From: Hypomesus transpacificus
Taxonomy: Eukaryota; Chordata; Actinopteri; Osmeriformes; Osmeridae
Assembly: GCF_021917145.1 (NCBI RefSeq)
Contig: NC_061083.1
Span: forward strand, 513,951-577,950
Direction of reading: 5' to 3'
Length of the DNA stretch: 64,000 nt
The translations under genes were made by a program, and so were the position numbers. Shown here one piece after another: positions 34,544 to 46,819 of this stretch (its first letter is position 1; each line of letters begins with the position of its first letter). A model generated the notes under the pieces. The model ran no database searches. It saw only the letters and a list, made by a program, of their open reading frames with translations, and was not told where the DNA came from.

Positions 34544-35876
34544 TATTTCCAGTGCTGACTGCACCACCTGCATCACGGGCATTATGCACTAGTATTAGGC
34601 TACTATAATTCTGATGAGCATTCGTTACCAGTAGGGTAGAATAGCTATGAATTTTCAAATTAATTTGATAAAACGATCCACCATTTTATTCCACTGACAA
34701 CTGAATTAAAGCCACCAAAGAAATCAATTGTATTTTTGTACACTAACCGGCTCGTTGATTACATTGAGCCGAAGTAACGTGCCACTTCGCACACATGCAT
34801 GTTTCAGGAGGCGCAATTATGTGAACGAGCATGTGTCGTAGCAAGCAGGAGGCTCGACTTGAGCTGTGCGGTGACCCACTTACATGAACAACTGTCAGTT
34901 TTTCATTTAAAATGGATGAGACAAGACACAGGGACCAGGAGGATATGGAAGAGGAACTGAGAAGAAGAAAAAAAAAAAAGATTTGTATCATTGGTATAAT
35001 TTCCAAATGAACGGGTCTGAAATTAAAAGAGATTCAATCAATACAGCCCGAGGTGTGTTTCAGCTTTATTGTTATCACTCTGCCAATCTTTGTTTTCAGC
35101 TCATTCTGTTGGTGGCTGGGGGCTCTCTTTGTCTTGTGTAGATAAAAAGTGTTGTTTTCCCATAGAAATACCAGTCCCTAGAAAGGTCATCCAGCTCTAG
35201 ACCAAGAGGTACCAGGGACTCCCAGTCACATGCTTCATTGATTTCACTTGCCCAGATAAGCCTGTCTCGCATTGCTCAATCCAGTCACTCAAGTTTCTTC
35301 TTTCCTGACCCAATTTCCCCTAATAAGATGACTAATCAAAGAGTAGTGCACCTATTTATGAGAGGAGGTGGGTGGGGGGGGGAAGGGGGATGTTGATCAC
35401 ATATTATGATTTAATCATCATACTGTGGAAGGAAATGTCAAAGCATGTCATTATGCATTATGAACTCCCCTTCCCCCAGCTCCTTGTCCACTCATATTAG
35501 TTGGTTCACGCGGCATACTACATCCGCTACGTATCTACTGCTAAATGTTTTGCACAATGCTTCCACCCCATGGTAAACAAAAAATGTGCAGGGATAAATC
35601 TACTTATTAGTCTAGTTGGCATTCCATAATATATAGCTGCTGAATAAGAGATGTCTCCATAGTTTCAAGGGTTAGGGTTAGGTATTGGTTTGAACAACCC
35701 AACCCAAATATAAATGTTTCTTAGCTGAGGACGCAATTGACCCAGGCAGAACATACAGTATGTCTGTGATCATAGAATTCAATTTCACTTTTCATTTAAC
35801 CTACCAGTCCCTTGATTGTAACAATATCACAGATAGACAAACAGTAAACAAAGATGTAAAATGTTTCCTGCTACTG
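34544..35876. other. Intergenic downstream of ccdc183
   Basis: No exon recognised. Contains a G-rich run near 35,367-35,390. Confidence 0.4.
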
Positions 35877-35882
35877 TTTATT
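35877..35882 (-). terminator. Poly(A) signal of ccdc183
   Basis: AATAAA on the minus strand, 80 bases after the stop codon at 35,962. Confidence 0.7.
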
Positions 35883-35961
35883 TCCTCAGACATATTTCCT
35901 GTGGGCTGTGAGTAGTTTGCAGCTGTGTTGCTGCCTGGTCCTTATTGGTGTGCTATAGTGT

Positions 35962-38900
35962 TTAAGTCTTCTTCGAGCTCTTCTGGGCTTTCTTCTTGTG
36001 TTGTTGGGACTCAATCAGCTGGATGCTGCGGCGCTTGACCTCCTCACGGGACAGAGAGCAGTCTTCTTCCTGACTGCGGAACTGGAAAGTGTCTGAGAGC
36101 AGAAACCAGGAGACGAGACGAGAGGAGAATAGAGAAAAAGGAGCAAGGTGCATGAAGATATGGGAAGAGAGATGGAGAGAAAAGGAAAGAAGAAGAGAGG
36201 AGGAGTGTGAGCCACAACACTAGAAGAGAAAAGGATTTAGGCTAAAAACATCTAAAAGCTTGTGGTACCTTCAGAGGTGCTGTTGTACACTGGACTGCTG
36301 GCCCTCTTGAAGTTCCTGGGCTCCTGCAGGGTGCTCTGCTCCAGGAAATGCCACGCCTGAGAGAAAAGGACAAGAGGTGCAGTTGGATTTAATTAAATTA
36401 GATGTTACCTAGGCAGACCTTGAGGAAATCCTCAATCTCAATATTTCTTTGTCCATTAGCAGTTGCACTTGCAGTTTCATGCGAAAGATTTGCTACAATA
36501 GTGCAAATTCAGGCCCGGTTCCAGCCCACTTAAGTTGGGGGGGGCGGAGGGGGGGGGGGGGGGGGGGGGGGCGGCAATGAGACATTTTGGGGGGGAAAAG
36601 AAAAAAGAATGGACGGACGACTTTTGGTCCAGGGCTGTTTTTTCTGAGACCTAATGCTGTTTTGTCTGAAGACAGAGGTTTTTCTGAGACTGACTGACTT
36701 TTAGGCTACTCCGATGTTGTTTCGCCTGAGTCTGACGACTTTTGGTCCAAGACCTGATGCTTTTTCGTTTGAGTCTGACACTTTAGTCTGAGATCTGAGC
36801 ATGGGTGTTGTTAGACCCTTTAAACTGGGGCACATGCCCCAGTATAAATCTGCTGTGTCCCAGTAAAATCTAAATTTTGAGTTTTAACAATTTACTTTAT
36901 TAGTCAGTGCATTCATTTCGATCGATAATCCCGGAAAAAAATGTCACACGGAATAACACTTGTTCAATCCTCATTTTCCCCCTCAAAGACTCAAAACACA
37001 ATTTACCTGGCTAATCACCAGATTTGACAAGAGGCTATCAAATTTCCAGAAACTTCTCAATAATTTTTATATTATATATAATTATATTTTTTACAATAAA
37101 TTTGTATGATTGGCTGAGCCAAAATAAACGAAATACAGTGGAAAAAAAACGAAACGAAGGAAACAACGTCAGATTTGTTTCCTTCATTTTGGAAGGGGGG
37201 AATGTTTTTCAACACAATTTTTTCAACCGTAACATTATCACCTTAAAATATACAGTATTATTTCTATAAACCAGTAAGGAAATATATACATACATATGTA
37301 TGTATTGGCAGCCCATAAAAAAGGCGTTACCTTCTCCTGGTCGGGGCTGCTATCCTCGGCTGAGCGCAAGGCCTCTTCATGCAAGATGGGTAGAAGGGCA
37401 TTGATTTCCTGCAGTTTTTCCATGGTGCTCAAATTTGTCTCTCTGGAAAACTCCTGTGGTGAAACCCACACAATAAAGAGTCTTATCTAGCCTGTTGAAT
37501 AACATTAGAATTTTTTTTCATGTAGGCCTACTAACACATTTTTGACCAGACAAACTATTATGTGGTGAATAAGTAAACAACTGGATAACAAATGTACAAA
37601 TAATGAGGGTTGGGGTGGGGTGGGGGTGATATATGGTACCTTGTCTGTTGGCACACAGATGATTCGGAAGTATAGGTTGTTGATTCCCTGCTCCATTGCA
37701 TGCAGTACTGCCTGGGCCTTACTCAGCTGGGCCTCCCATTGGCCACAGCGCTCCTCTTCCTGCTGAATCCCCGCCTTCAACCCTTCAACCAACCGCTCGT
37801 GCCTTCAGACAATTTCAAGAAGCACAAATTTTTTTGTCCAGTATACATTAGAAAAGCGCACCCCCCCAGCCTGGTCCTAACCACATTTAATTTGTACAGA
37901 GGGTCTGGGATCGCTCCATTGACAAGCGTTAACTTCCTTGAAGGCGGGTCCTCTGTTGAAGTTTAAAACTATTGGATCTGCCCAGAGCCACTCTGATCTG
38001 CCATAACCAATCGCAAGTGTTGGCCTTAGCCAACTCCTTCACTACTACTGTAATGGAGTTAGCTGCCGTAGCTGGAAAATCAAACTTTTCCCGAACCCCG
38101 TGGGAAGGAGGGTCACAACATCATGGCCACCAACAAAACTCAGCAATGAATGTTCTTGTTCCGGCTTTAACTTATGAATATTCGGCAGCGTTGCCACAAC
38201 CGCAGAATAGCTTCGCTCGCATCTTCCTCCGCCGCCATTACTGAACTACTCAAACGAGTGCACGACATTAACGTCACCGTTCTCAGCCACTCCCTCTGTT
38301 CGCTGATTGGACCTACAAAAAATGTGTTTCTGAAAACCGACTTCAAAGTCAAACTCCCAGACCTAGTACAGAAGCAAAATCCAAATTGAGCGGAAGTACT
38401 TAGGAGGGCAGAGCCAGGCTACCCCCCCCCCCCCCGTCCCCGGGGCAAATTAACTATCTAAGACCTGTATCTGCACTTTTAATGGCTCTAATGTGAAGCT
38501 GTTCTGTAATCATCTGTCTATTTCCCATAATACTTTATTCCTCACCAGCGCAGACCTAAAAGCAATGAGAAAATCTCCCTGTCCGAGACGTCACAGGAGA
38601 TTACGGTATTAAGGCAGAGAAGTAAAACCTGATATTGAAAATGTCACCATGCAATACTTCTTTCTTGGCTGTGTCTCGAGGTGTGGTGGAAAGGGGTAGA
38701 GAAACGTCTCAAAGTAAATCAGTCCAGACATCAATCAGAGCTGCGTTTGCAGTTACATGGTTAGCAGTGCCAGCCAGGGCTATCAAAACCACATGCCGAT
38801 AGGTAGCTGGTAACTACTGGTCTGCTTCATCATCCAGGTAATCAATACACCATCCATAAGTCTTAAAAAGCTTCAAACCCCTTGTGTATATAGAAATATT

Positions 38901-41900
38901 GCTGGTGAAATGATACAGATTCATTTGTCCCCAAATCCAGTGCTTGAATTGACAAGGAACTGGGAGGGTTCTAACCCTCCATAAAAATGTTGGGACCATA
39001 GGCACGATAACGTAGAAACCTTCTACCTTGGAATATATACATTCTCCATATAATCATGCATGTGAATATCCAACAAATTAATGCCTCTGCTTAAGTTTTG
39101 GTTCTGTGTTGTCGGGTGGTTCTCTACCTCTCAGAGCCGGGGCCCACACTGAACTTGAGCTGGGCGTACTGCAGCTCCAGGGCAGCTAGGGTGTCCATCC
39201 TCTGCTTGACCACATCCTCATACTGCATCATCTGACTGTAGAGTTGCTCTTTGGTGGCGTTTTGGGAGACCAGGCGGTTCTCCAGCTCCTGTTAGGGTCA
39301 TGGGGAGGTTGTGTGGTATGTGGGATCACATATTGGTAGTATACCGTCTTTGACCAAATGTGTACATACAAGCAACATTATATGCATGTCCAACCAACAC
39401 CATTTATATCTGGAATAGGTTTGAGATACCCCAAGGTTTCTGCAAAAGATTGCAAATATTTTCTAATTACTTCAAAACGGCTCCAGCACCGTAACATCAC
39501 TCAACATAATGAGAAAGGCATGGCCAGGAAAATAAATAAATAAATCTCTGTTTGCAAAGGTAGTTCCACTGGATATTAAAAATGTGATTAATGTTAGACT
39601 GTACTGGTGGTTGGATATTCCACCAGGGTCTAACTACTAACTACAGTATTCCTTACTTGCAGATCAGTGCAGCTTAGAGCCTCTCTCAAAGCATCTGTGT
39701 CCTCCACCAGTTTGACTATGAACTGGGGAGTGCTGGGGCTGGGAGTAGACTGATGAGCTGTTGGAACACACACAACCCTGATCTGACCATTGGGGAAACC
39801 TTTTTTGAAAGCACTTTTTAAATTATTTGTTTCCATTATGAAACAAAGAAGAAAGAAAAAATATCTGCAACATTGAAAATCTATCTCACATTTCAGTTAG
39901 CCTTTAGTTTTCATGGTAAAAAGGAATACCTACTGTATGATATGATTGTCACTACTTCTACTACGTCAAACCCTGAGTGTTTTATGTTCATGAATAGGAA
40001 CAGAACATGTGCCAAATGTAAAATGACTGTTTGACCTGTGGGAATTTTTTTAAAGATGTTTCTTATGTAATGTCCTGGTCTGTAGTACCTCTGAGAGGAG
40101 CTGAATCAGTCAGTTCAGTCAGTGCCTCTTTCCCAGACTTCCGGCCCTGGAAAACAACAACACTCAATACGAGAGACATTGATGTATCCCTCTGGACTCA
40201 AATGTTCCCTTCCTTTCAACATACTGCTGTCTGAGATGTTCTTTCCCCCACCAGCAGACCCCCCTCTTTTCTCACCTGCTCTTTCAACTTATGTGGCCCT
40301 CTGCTGCCCCTCCGTTCTCCCTCCTTCTCTCGTTCTATCCTTCCCTCCACCTCCCTTGCTTTCTCAAGCCTCCTGCCAGTCAGCTCTGCCTCCATCAGCT
40401 TGCGCTCAACCATCAGCTGTCTTTCCATCTGAAGGAGCTGTCCCTGGTGGGCAAACACACGCACAGATGCACACAAACCCTGGATCCATTCCTAACACAA
40501 AACTGTATTTCCCATGGTTCAACAGTGAAAAATACTTTTATTGCATGCATCCAAACCAGTTCTCAATGTTCTGTACTTATATGAAATATACATGACAGTT
40601 TCAACATTGTTGAAAGTAAGGTGTGTGTGTGTCTCTGCTGGAGGGGGAGAGGGGGAAAACGGACAAGGCATTATTCAAACATGACCCACAGTACCTTGGT
40701 GCTGTCCACAGCAGTCACAGCCACCTGGGACATTCGGGCCACCCTGGTCAGTTCTGTCTCTCCCAGCACCACTGACGTCTGAAGCTGATCCAGAATCTTG
40801 GGCATCTCACGTGTTTCCTGACCGAGCACAGCAAATAAAGCTGAAAATAACTTGTGTGCCTTCGTGTTAATTTTGTATTCGCATTCGTTCTATTTTCCGA
40901 ATTTGGTGGATTCACTTTGAGCATTTGTTTTGTGTTACCAACCCAGCTGAGGTGCTCGCTGAGTTTTATGTAGGTGTTCTGGATTTTCTCTGCTTCGGTT
41001 ATCTTGACAGTCATCTTCGCTAGACTGTTTTCCAACTGCCTCAACCTCTGACAAATCACAACATAATATTTGAGGTTACAGTAGAGCCAAATAAAATGCC
41101 TTTTGAGAATTGAAGTGAGACAAACCAAAAAATTAAATTAAATGCTTTAGTTCTTCTAGAATATTGTCCATGACCATGTATTTTGTGAAGTGTTGTTTGA
41201 GCAGACAGCTAGAATGTTATCACCTGTTCATATTGGTGCTCACTGTCAGCAGGTGTGGACTCCAGCTTCAGAGCCTTCCTTTCCTGCTCCAACTCCAGTA
41301 GCTGGGACTCTTTGTCCTTCACAGCAAACTTCAGCCCATTAAACTGCTTTATCAGAGTACACAGTCGTCGCTGTTCCTTCTCCAGTAGGCTCTAATGTCA
41401 CAAACATAGGTATGCGGCCTTACAGTCCAATTAAGACTTTCCATACATAAACACATAAGAAATATAAAAATGTATATTATATTTGTTGAGAATTAATATA
41501 GGCATAACGTTTCTGTCAGTTTGGCTGTAGACCTAACCCTAACCCTTCCAAGTAGACTAGTACCTCCAGTGGTAGTCCAGGTTTGGGCAATGACCGTCTA
41601 AATGGTTTACCATCTCGAGAGGATTTCTGGTCATTCTCAAGGATCTCTTTTGCTGCAGTACATTCTGCCTGGATCTGTCGCTCTGACAACAAATCATGTG
41701 TAAATGAGTAAAACTAGATGGCTTAAGTTAATTTATAAATGGGCAATGTTTACTGAGGCAACGTCTGACATATTACAAACAAAGCATTTAACAATGCTTG
41801 GTAATCTGAGGCGAAAAGTTATGGCTTTCCATTGAAGCAATGACATGACATTCAAGTTTGTTATCGTTTGATGAATTAAAATTTTACTTTTCATCTTAAA

Positions 41901-42032
41901 CCTTTGCCCAGTTATTTCAAGCCTCCTGTTACCTAGTTGCTGTATACGGAGTCGCTGTTCTTGCAAAGACAGAGTCCTCGGCTGCTCTACCTCCGTTGAC
42001 TTCATATCTTGGCCATCTGAATGAGAAACCAT
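35962..42032 (-). CDS. ccdc183: Coiled-coil protein, ODA-docking-like family, probably CCDC183
   Basis: I assembled thirteen coding exons with canonical GT/AG ends and continuous phase: 42032-41933, 41682-41564, 41391-41224, 41047-40943, 40817-40695, 40443-40276, 40146-40089, 39757-39657, 39288-39128, 37802-37640, 37453-37331, 36356-36269, 36092-35962. They encode 535 residues, mostly charged heptad coiled coil (residues about 15-430), with a basic tail REEVKRRSIQLIESQQ...KK. Known relatives (CCDC183, ODAD1/CCDC114, CCDC63, ODAD3/CCDC151) are axonemal or sperm-flagellum coiled coils that dock outer dynein arms. Length close to human CCDC183 (about 534) and linkage to PNPLA7/MRPL41 favour ccdc183; the tail resembles ODAD3, so ODAD3 is the alternative. 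The start is the first ATG; a second Met is at codon 10. Introns hold hAT fragments. Confidence 0.65.
36537..36572. repeat. Poly-G tract in a ccdc183 intron
   Basis: About 36 bases that are G apart from single C and A interruptions. Strong G-quadruplex potential and a likely assembly weak spot. Confidence 0.85.
36804..36960. mobile_element. Fragment of the 14,754 hAT family
   Basis: GGGTGTTGTTAGAC, then ACTGGGGCAC and CCCCAGTATAAATCTGCTG follow the same order and spacing as at 14,754-14,880. Only the left end is present, within a ccdc183 intron. Confidence 0.6.
37868..38421. mobile_element. hAT-like AGCCTGG element in a ccdc183 intron
   Basis: Ends AGCCTGGTCCTAACC and GGCAGAGCCAGGCT are matched, inverted, by the ends of the 9,190-10,691 element; several internal blocks also match. 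It is flanked by C runs on both sides, compatible with a poly-C target duplication. No coding capacity. Confidence 0.6.
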
Positions 42033-42036
42033 TTTA

Positions 42037-42530
42037 ATTGTCGCCGATTAGATCAGACTTCTGGCACGACCTGAATTGTCATTGAAAAACAACAGTTCTA
42101 ATGACGTATAACAACAAAAAGCACGAAATATATCGACTTTGGAGGCAGAGTGAACCGTGATGTTCCTAACATTTTGATAGTTTTATTTAACTTTTGTGGT
42201 GTTCCCGGTCAAAAAATACTAGTCATTAGAAATTAAGGGGGGGGACACTACAATTAAGGTATTTTAATGTAATCGCAACATAGTTTCAATAATATAGACA
42301 GTATAACTTTTCTCGCAGCTCTGGTAGGCCTACATGAAACATTTTTGAAGCTTTGCTCAATTTATTCTGTGGCAGCACAATGACCAAACAATATGAGGCT
42401 TATGGTCATATTTTTGATCATGACACTGGAGAAGAAGACAGGAAGCTGACAGTGAAGACACATTAGAGAAGAATGTAGCAGAAGTTGAAGACAACATAGA
42501 ATATGATCCAGACCAAGAGGCTTAATTGTC
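42037..42530. promoter_or_regulatory. 5' flank of ccdc183
   Basis: The minus-strand gene must start here. I see no TATA box and no clear RFX X-box, which many ciliary genes carry, so only position supports a promoter. Confidence 0.35.
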
Positions 42531-43166
42531 CTGGGGCCTCATGTATAAACGTTGCGTACGCACACTTGGTGATGTATAAAGATTGACTTGAGGTGAGAAT
42601 GTGCGGGCCTTCACGGAAAGTTTTGAGCAGACGTGAGAATACGCACCGTCCGCAAAGACTTGTCTGGCTCTGTAACATGGCGAATTCTAACTGAAAAGTG
42701 CCGAAACTCACCAAACATTAAAAAACACTTCTACGTTTATGACTATTCAAAAAACATGAAAATAAAAGTTTGATCATTAATGTGGATGATCACATAAAAA
42801 CCGTAAATGCTATAGCCTTCTGGTTAATCCGCCACCACTTAACTTCTGTTAAACTTGAGGGTGTCAAACAAACGACAAAATCACTCAGGAAATGCATGTC
42901 ACGCTAACCCTAAAGCTACCATGCTGTTGTGATGCGCCACCACTCGTTTCTTCATTTACATTTTTACACCGGACCAGTTATTTTTCATTTCTGCTAGGTC
43001 CAATACAATAACAATTGTAGCCTATTTGTAGCCTACACTTAGCTACATCTCAAAGTGCTACAGGTTAAAAACAAGAAAAGGGCGCAATTAGTGACAGTTT
43101 TCCACTCCGCCGACTTTCTTCTGTCGGTAATAGGCCTACCTGATGACAGGCTGCCAAACAGGACAC

Positions 43167-43740
43167 TAGGTGCGTTTCGACATGGACTGCGGCTGCATGA
43201 GACGACCGACAAGAGTAGCGCTTGCAGTCGGGGAGGAGTTGAAAACGGCTCTGTGAAGTCGGACATTCCAGCTTCTCGTGGTTTGTTGCGTTGATGTCAG
43301 TCATGGCCGATCAAGCGCTGTTTGCTTACTTTACTTTATTTATAATATAACTTGGTCTTTCCGTTAGTGAAGAGGCTGACTAAAACCTTTTCTTCAACAC
43401 ATTTTTTGTGTTGGCGAAACTGAAGGTGTCCAAATATTACAAAACACGCGTCAAAGTTATCGTGTGTGAGTCATTGGCCAGATTGGTTCGTTTTCAAATC
43501 CGGACCAAACTGTTGAATCGAATTAAACATTAATGGAAGATAACTTCACTAAGACTACGTTTAATTATAAATAGAGTAAAGTAGCAAACAGCGCTTAATC
43601 GGCCGTGACTGACGTCAACGCAGCAAACCACGAGTAGCTGAAATGTCCGACTTCACAGAGCCGTTTTCAACTCCTCCCCGACTGCAAGCGGCCACTCTGC
43701 CGGTCGTTTCATGCAGCCGAGTACGTGTTGAACGCACCTA
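43167..43740. mobile_element. 574-bp foldback element with TA-type ends
   Basis: The ends TAGGTGCGTT and AACGCACCTA begin long, diverged inverted arms (43,167-43,355 against 43,540-43,740) sharing blocks such as CTGTGAAGTCGGACATT and TTGAAAACGGCTCTG. The terminal TA dinucleotides may be a 2-bp duplication. Non-coding. Confidence 0.75.
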
Positions 43741-43785
43741 TTTTCTTGCCTCCACCTCTGTTGTCAGAACCTCGATCTCACAGTC

Positions 43786-43877
43786 ACCGTATTTCTTCGA
43801 ATAAACGCTGCGGCATTTAACGTTCATTTTTGGTGCAGCGTTTTTTCGAGGGTGGCGTTTATTCGAAGAAATACGGT
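43786..43877. mobile_element. 92-bp palindromic MITE
   Basis: ACCGTATTTCTTCGAATAAA (43,786-43,805) continues as a 23-bp inverted repeat closing at 43,877. The loop is about 46 bp. No coding capacity. Confidence 0.75.
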
Positions 43878-44995
43878 AATTCAGACAAATAAATTACCTC
43901 AGGAGCGCATATATGGTTCATTTGCACATTCATTTATGGGAGGAGGCAAGGCGGGGTCAGTGGCTCGTTCACGTGCGGTCAATCTCATATTGATTATGAT
44001 TTATAAAGGAAAGGTGCGCAGGACCTGGCGCCCGACCAGCTTAATACATGTGAATATTTCTGTGCGTAGGTACTTTTCGAGTTTTGGCCGTAGGCCATCT
44101 GAATGAAAGCTGCGCTGCGCAATCCTTAATAGCCTACATGAGGCCCCTGGTCTTCATCCCCACCTGAGAGGACAGGTCGGCTGTTGTTATCAGGATGACC
44201 CCAGGGCCAATGAGGCTGATTTTGTGCCATCTTAAATGTGTAATGGTTTTAAAACAAACGTCCTTCTTAAACTTTGACAAAGTAGGCCTAGTCTGTAGCA
44301 CAAGATGCTTCATTTGAGTATTTGTTATAGGTTTGGTTTCTGTCCTACTACACACTTTCGTACTGTGTAATAACTACAAGTAAGTAACTGTATTCAACCA
44401 CAAATGCTTGCAGTAAAAAAAAAAAGGTTTGGTTTCAATATTGTTTACCATGAATTTTTCAACATCTCTGGCATTACAGAAATGTAGGGGAGACCGGGGC
44501 TGGTTGTCACACGGGTTGGTTGTCACAGAGTTCATTACAGCCACACTTAGGGGGCGCTGTGTAAAATGGTTTTCATCAAATGTGTGCCCGATTTGTCTGA
44601 GCTTATTCATGTTGTCAGTATGGAAATAGAGCTAGCATTACTGGCGCAAGATAAATAAATTCACATTTCACATTTCAATGGGTAATAGTAACTATTTACT
44701 TTTGCATAACATTTCTTCTGTAACTTTGAACGTTTAACTTATCTGAATTTTGTAACTTTTGTTTAAGAGTAGAAGGGAATAGCTAGAATTTCAGTACATT
44801 TATCAGATGCTAGGTCAAGCCATGTGGTTGCTAGCTAAACATTTAGCTCAAGAGTTCAGATGGGGTTGGTTGTCACAGTTTAAATATAAAGCAATATTTG
44901 TAACACTTATTTTTTTACATTGTATCGTTCGATTCCTTTTTTGTACTGATAGATACTGTTTTTTATTTTATGTTTTGCTTTATTAAAAGCTTTAA

Positions 44996-46134
44996 AGGTG
45001 ACATGATATGCTGTTTTTGGATGCTTTTATATAGGCCTTAGTGGTTCCCTATTACTGTATCTGAAGTATCTTTCCCAAAATTCAGCCTTGGTGCATAGTT
45101 ACAGCCACTACGAGCAGTCCCTCAATGAGCTTTCCTCAAAATGCGCTGTTTCTGTGTCTGTAGCTTTAAATGCTAATGAGGAGGAGAGGGGCGGCAACAT
45201 AGGCTAATGTTTACAAAGGATGTATCGCAATGGCTCGTAGCACCGTTGCTGTAAGATGCTTCAAATTTGCCCATTCTCATCTGATCACCCTGGTTTGCAG
45301 AGGTGCACACTCAGAATAATTTCAATGAGGGGAAAGGCAGATATCGTGCGCGCTATAACACCAACAGCATAACGATTATCCAAATAACAAAGTGTACAAC
45401 ACTGGCGTTACAGTGTTTGTATTCACACACACACTTGATGCCATCTATCTTTACATTAGCAACAGTAACTAAGGGTAGCAAGCTAGGTAACCATATTCAG
45501 TAAAGCAACAAAATGATTTAGCGTTAGTTAAGTTACTTGTCCAAGGTTTGTAGCTTGACCAAGGAGATTTAGTAATGATCCAGAATTTAATTTCAGCAAG
45601 GCCAGCTTTGTGTTGGCTCAAGTTGAGGAAACGGTAGTGACTGAAATGTTTGGCGCAGACATACAAAACTTTGGGAAGTTGTGTCGGCGCATTTCCAGCG
45701 AAAATAAAATCAAGATACTGGTTGTGCAGAGGCTTAGATGAATGAACTAAAAAAATACTTTTGTTTTGATTTGTACATCCAAACACTGAGCAACTGTTAT
45801 GCTTCGTTCGTTTGCTAGCCATGATGTCTCTCCAGGTAAAACCGATATCGCACTTGCCTTCGCACAATCATAGCTCACTTTTTCATGGGCGGGCCAGAAT
45901 ATCTGGGCGGGCAAAGCAGAGAGAAGGGCGGCAGTCTGGCTCCTTGTGACGTCACAAGGAGGAGATTTTCAAACTGAGCTTTTCCGCCTTCATTTTCTCA
46001 AAGGCGGAGAAGAACACCCAGGGCTTGGTTTACACCTACCGAAAATTCTAGCCACTGGGGGACCAAAGGCAGGCTGGGAACTCATATTAATGTTAAATAA
46101 CCTCCTAAAGTGAAGTTTTCATGTCATGTGACCT
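44996..46134. mobile_element. Kolobok-like (TTAA) element carrying a THAP exon
   Basis: Ends AGGTGACATGATATG and (reverse complement) AGGTCACATGACATG match at 13 of 15 positions and are flanked by TTAA on both sides (44,992-44,995 and 46,135-46,138). The subterminal sequence matches, from memory, a very abundant fish repeat. This copy is longer than the usual MITE because it keeps a coding exon. Confidence 0.75.
45592..45822 (-). pseudogene. THAP-type zinc finger fragment (transposon-derived)
   Basis: About 77 residues from an ATG at 45,822 show the C2CH signature: CSVFGC (C-x4-C), 39 residues, then CAKHF (C-x2-H), within the THAP spacing range. The downstream frame ends without a transposase domain, so it is a partial gene. 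THAP domains are the DNA-binding module of several cut-and-paste transposases; here it probably bound the element's ends. Confidence 0.6.
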
Positions 46135-46819
46135 TTAATATTTATATGCCTGCCTTTTTCTGTGGATAAATAAACACCCGAGTAAAGGCAAGGGGATTTA
46201 AGCACATATAGCAGAAACTGTATTGGCACATTACGTCTTGTTTTAAGAACATTTTTAATTGTTTGGTATCTCTAAGTTAAGAAAAAACAATATTTCTTGT
46301 TGCAAATCACATTGGCATTGACAGGGTTGGTTGTCACTTTCTCGGAGTATATTTTGTGGCTTATAACTTCAAGTTGAAACGTGTTAACTTGATAAAAGAC
46401 ATATTAATTCACTCCCACCTTAAGCTCTGGACCAATAATGAAATTTGGCTTCTATAATGTACTAGTGCTGAGAAATACTGGCGATTGTAAAAAGTGTGAC
46501 AACCAGCCCCGGTCTCCCCTACATAGGCGCTCATGAAAGCAGAGTTTTAGGTTTTGAATAGTCTTTTTCAAATGCTTACATATTTGTTTTTACTTGTCCT
46601 CTTTTTTTTCAAAACTTATCACACAAATCCAAGAACTGCACACACAAAGTCCAAAATGCCTCGCTTTCCTTGCAAAAAGAAAAACTGCCTTTAAAATATC
46701 ACAAACACAGGCAAGTTCTCAAAAGCAAACATTTGACTCATGTTGCAAACACTTTTACCATTATATTATATTTTTTGATATATCATATGTCACGGTGAGT
46801 GGTGGCGGAGGACCCAAAC

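Larger units (their letters stand above)
42534..44146. mobile_element. Harbinger-like element enclosing two palindromic insertions
   Basis: Ends GGGCCTCATGTA and TACATGAGGCCC are the same terminus as at 14,274 and 18,852, flanked by CTG on both sides (42,531-42,533 and 44,147-44,149). The interior carries the foldback at 43,167 and the MITE at 43,786. No transposase frame. Confidence 0.65.
44482..46524. mobile_element. Element with perfect 31-bp TIRs, split by a Kolobok-like insertion
   Basis: 44,482-44,512 and 46,494-46,524 are exact reverse complements (TAGGGGAGACCGGGGCTGG core). GGTTGGTTGTCAC recurs at 44,513, 44,868 and 46,325 as subterminal repeats. Excluding the 44,996-46,134 insertion the element is about 900 bp and non-coding. 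The superfamily is uncertain; TA at the ends would fit a Tc1/mariner relative. Confidence 0.75.
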
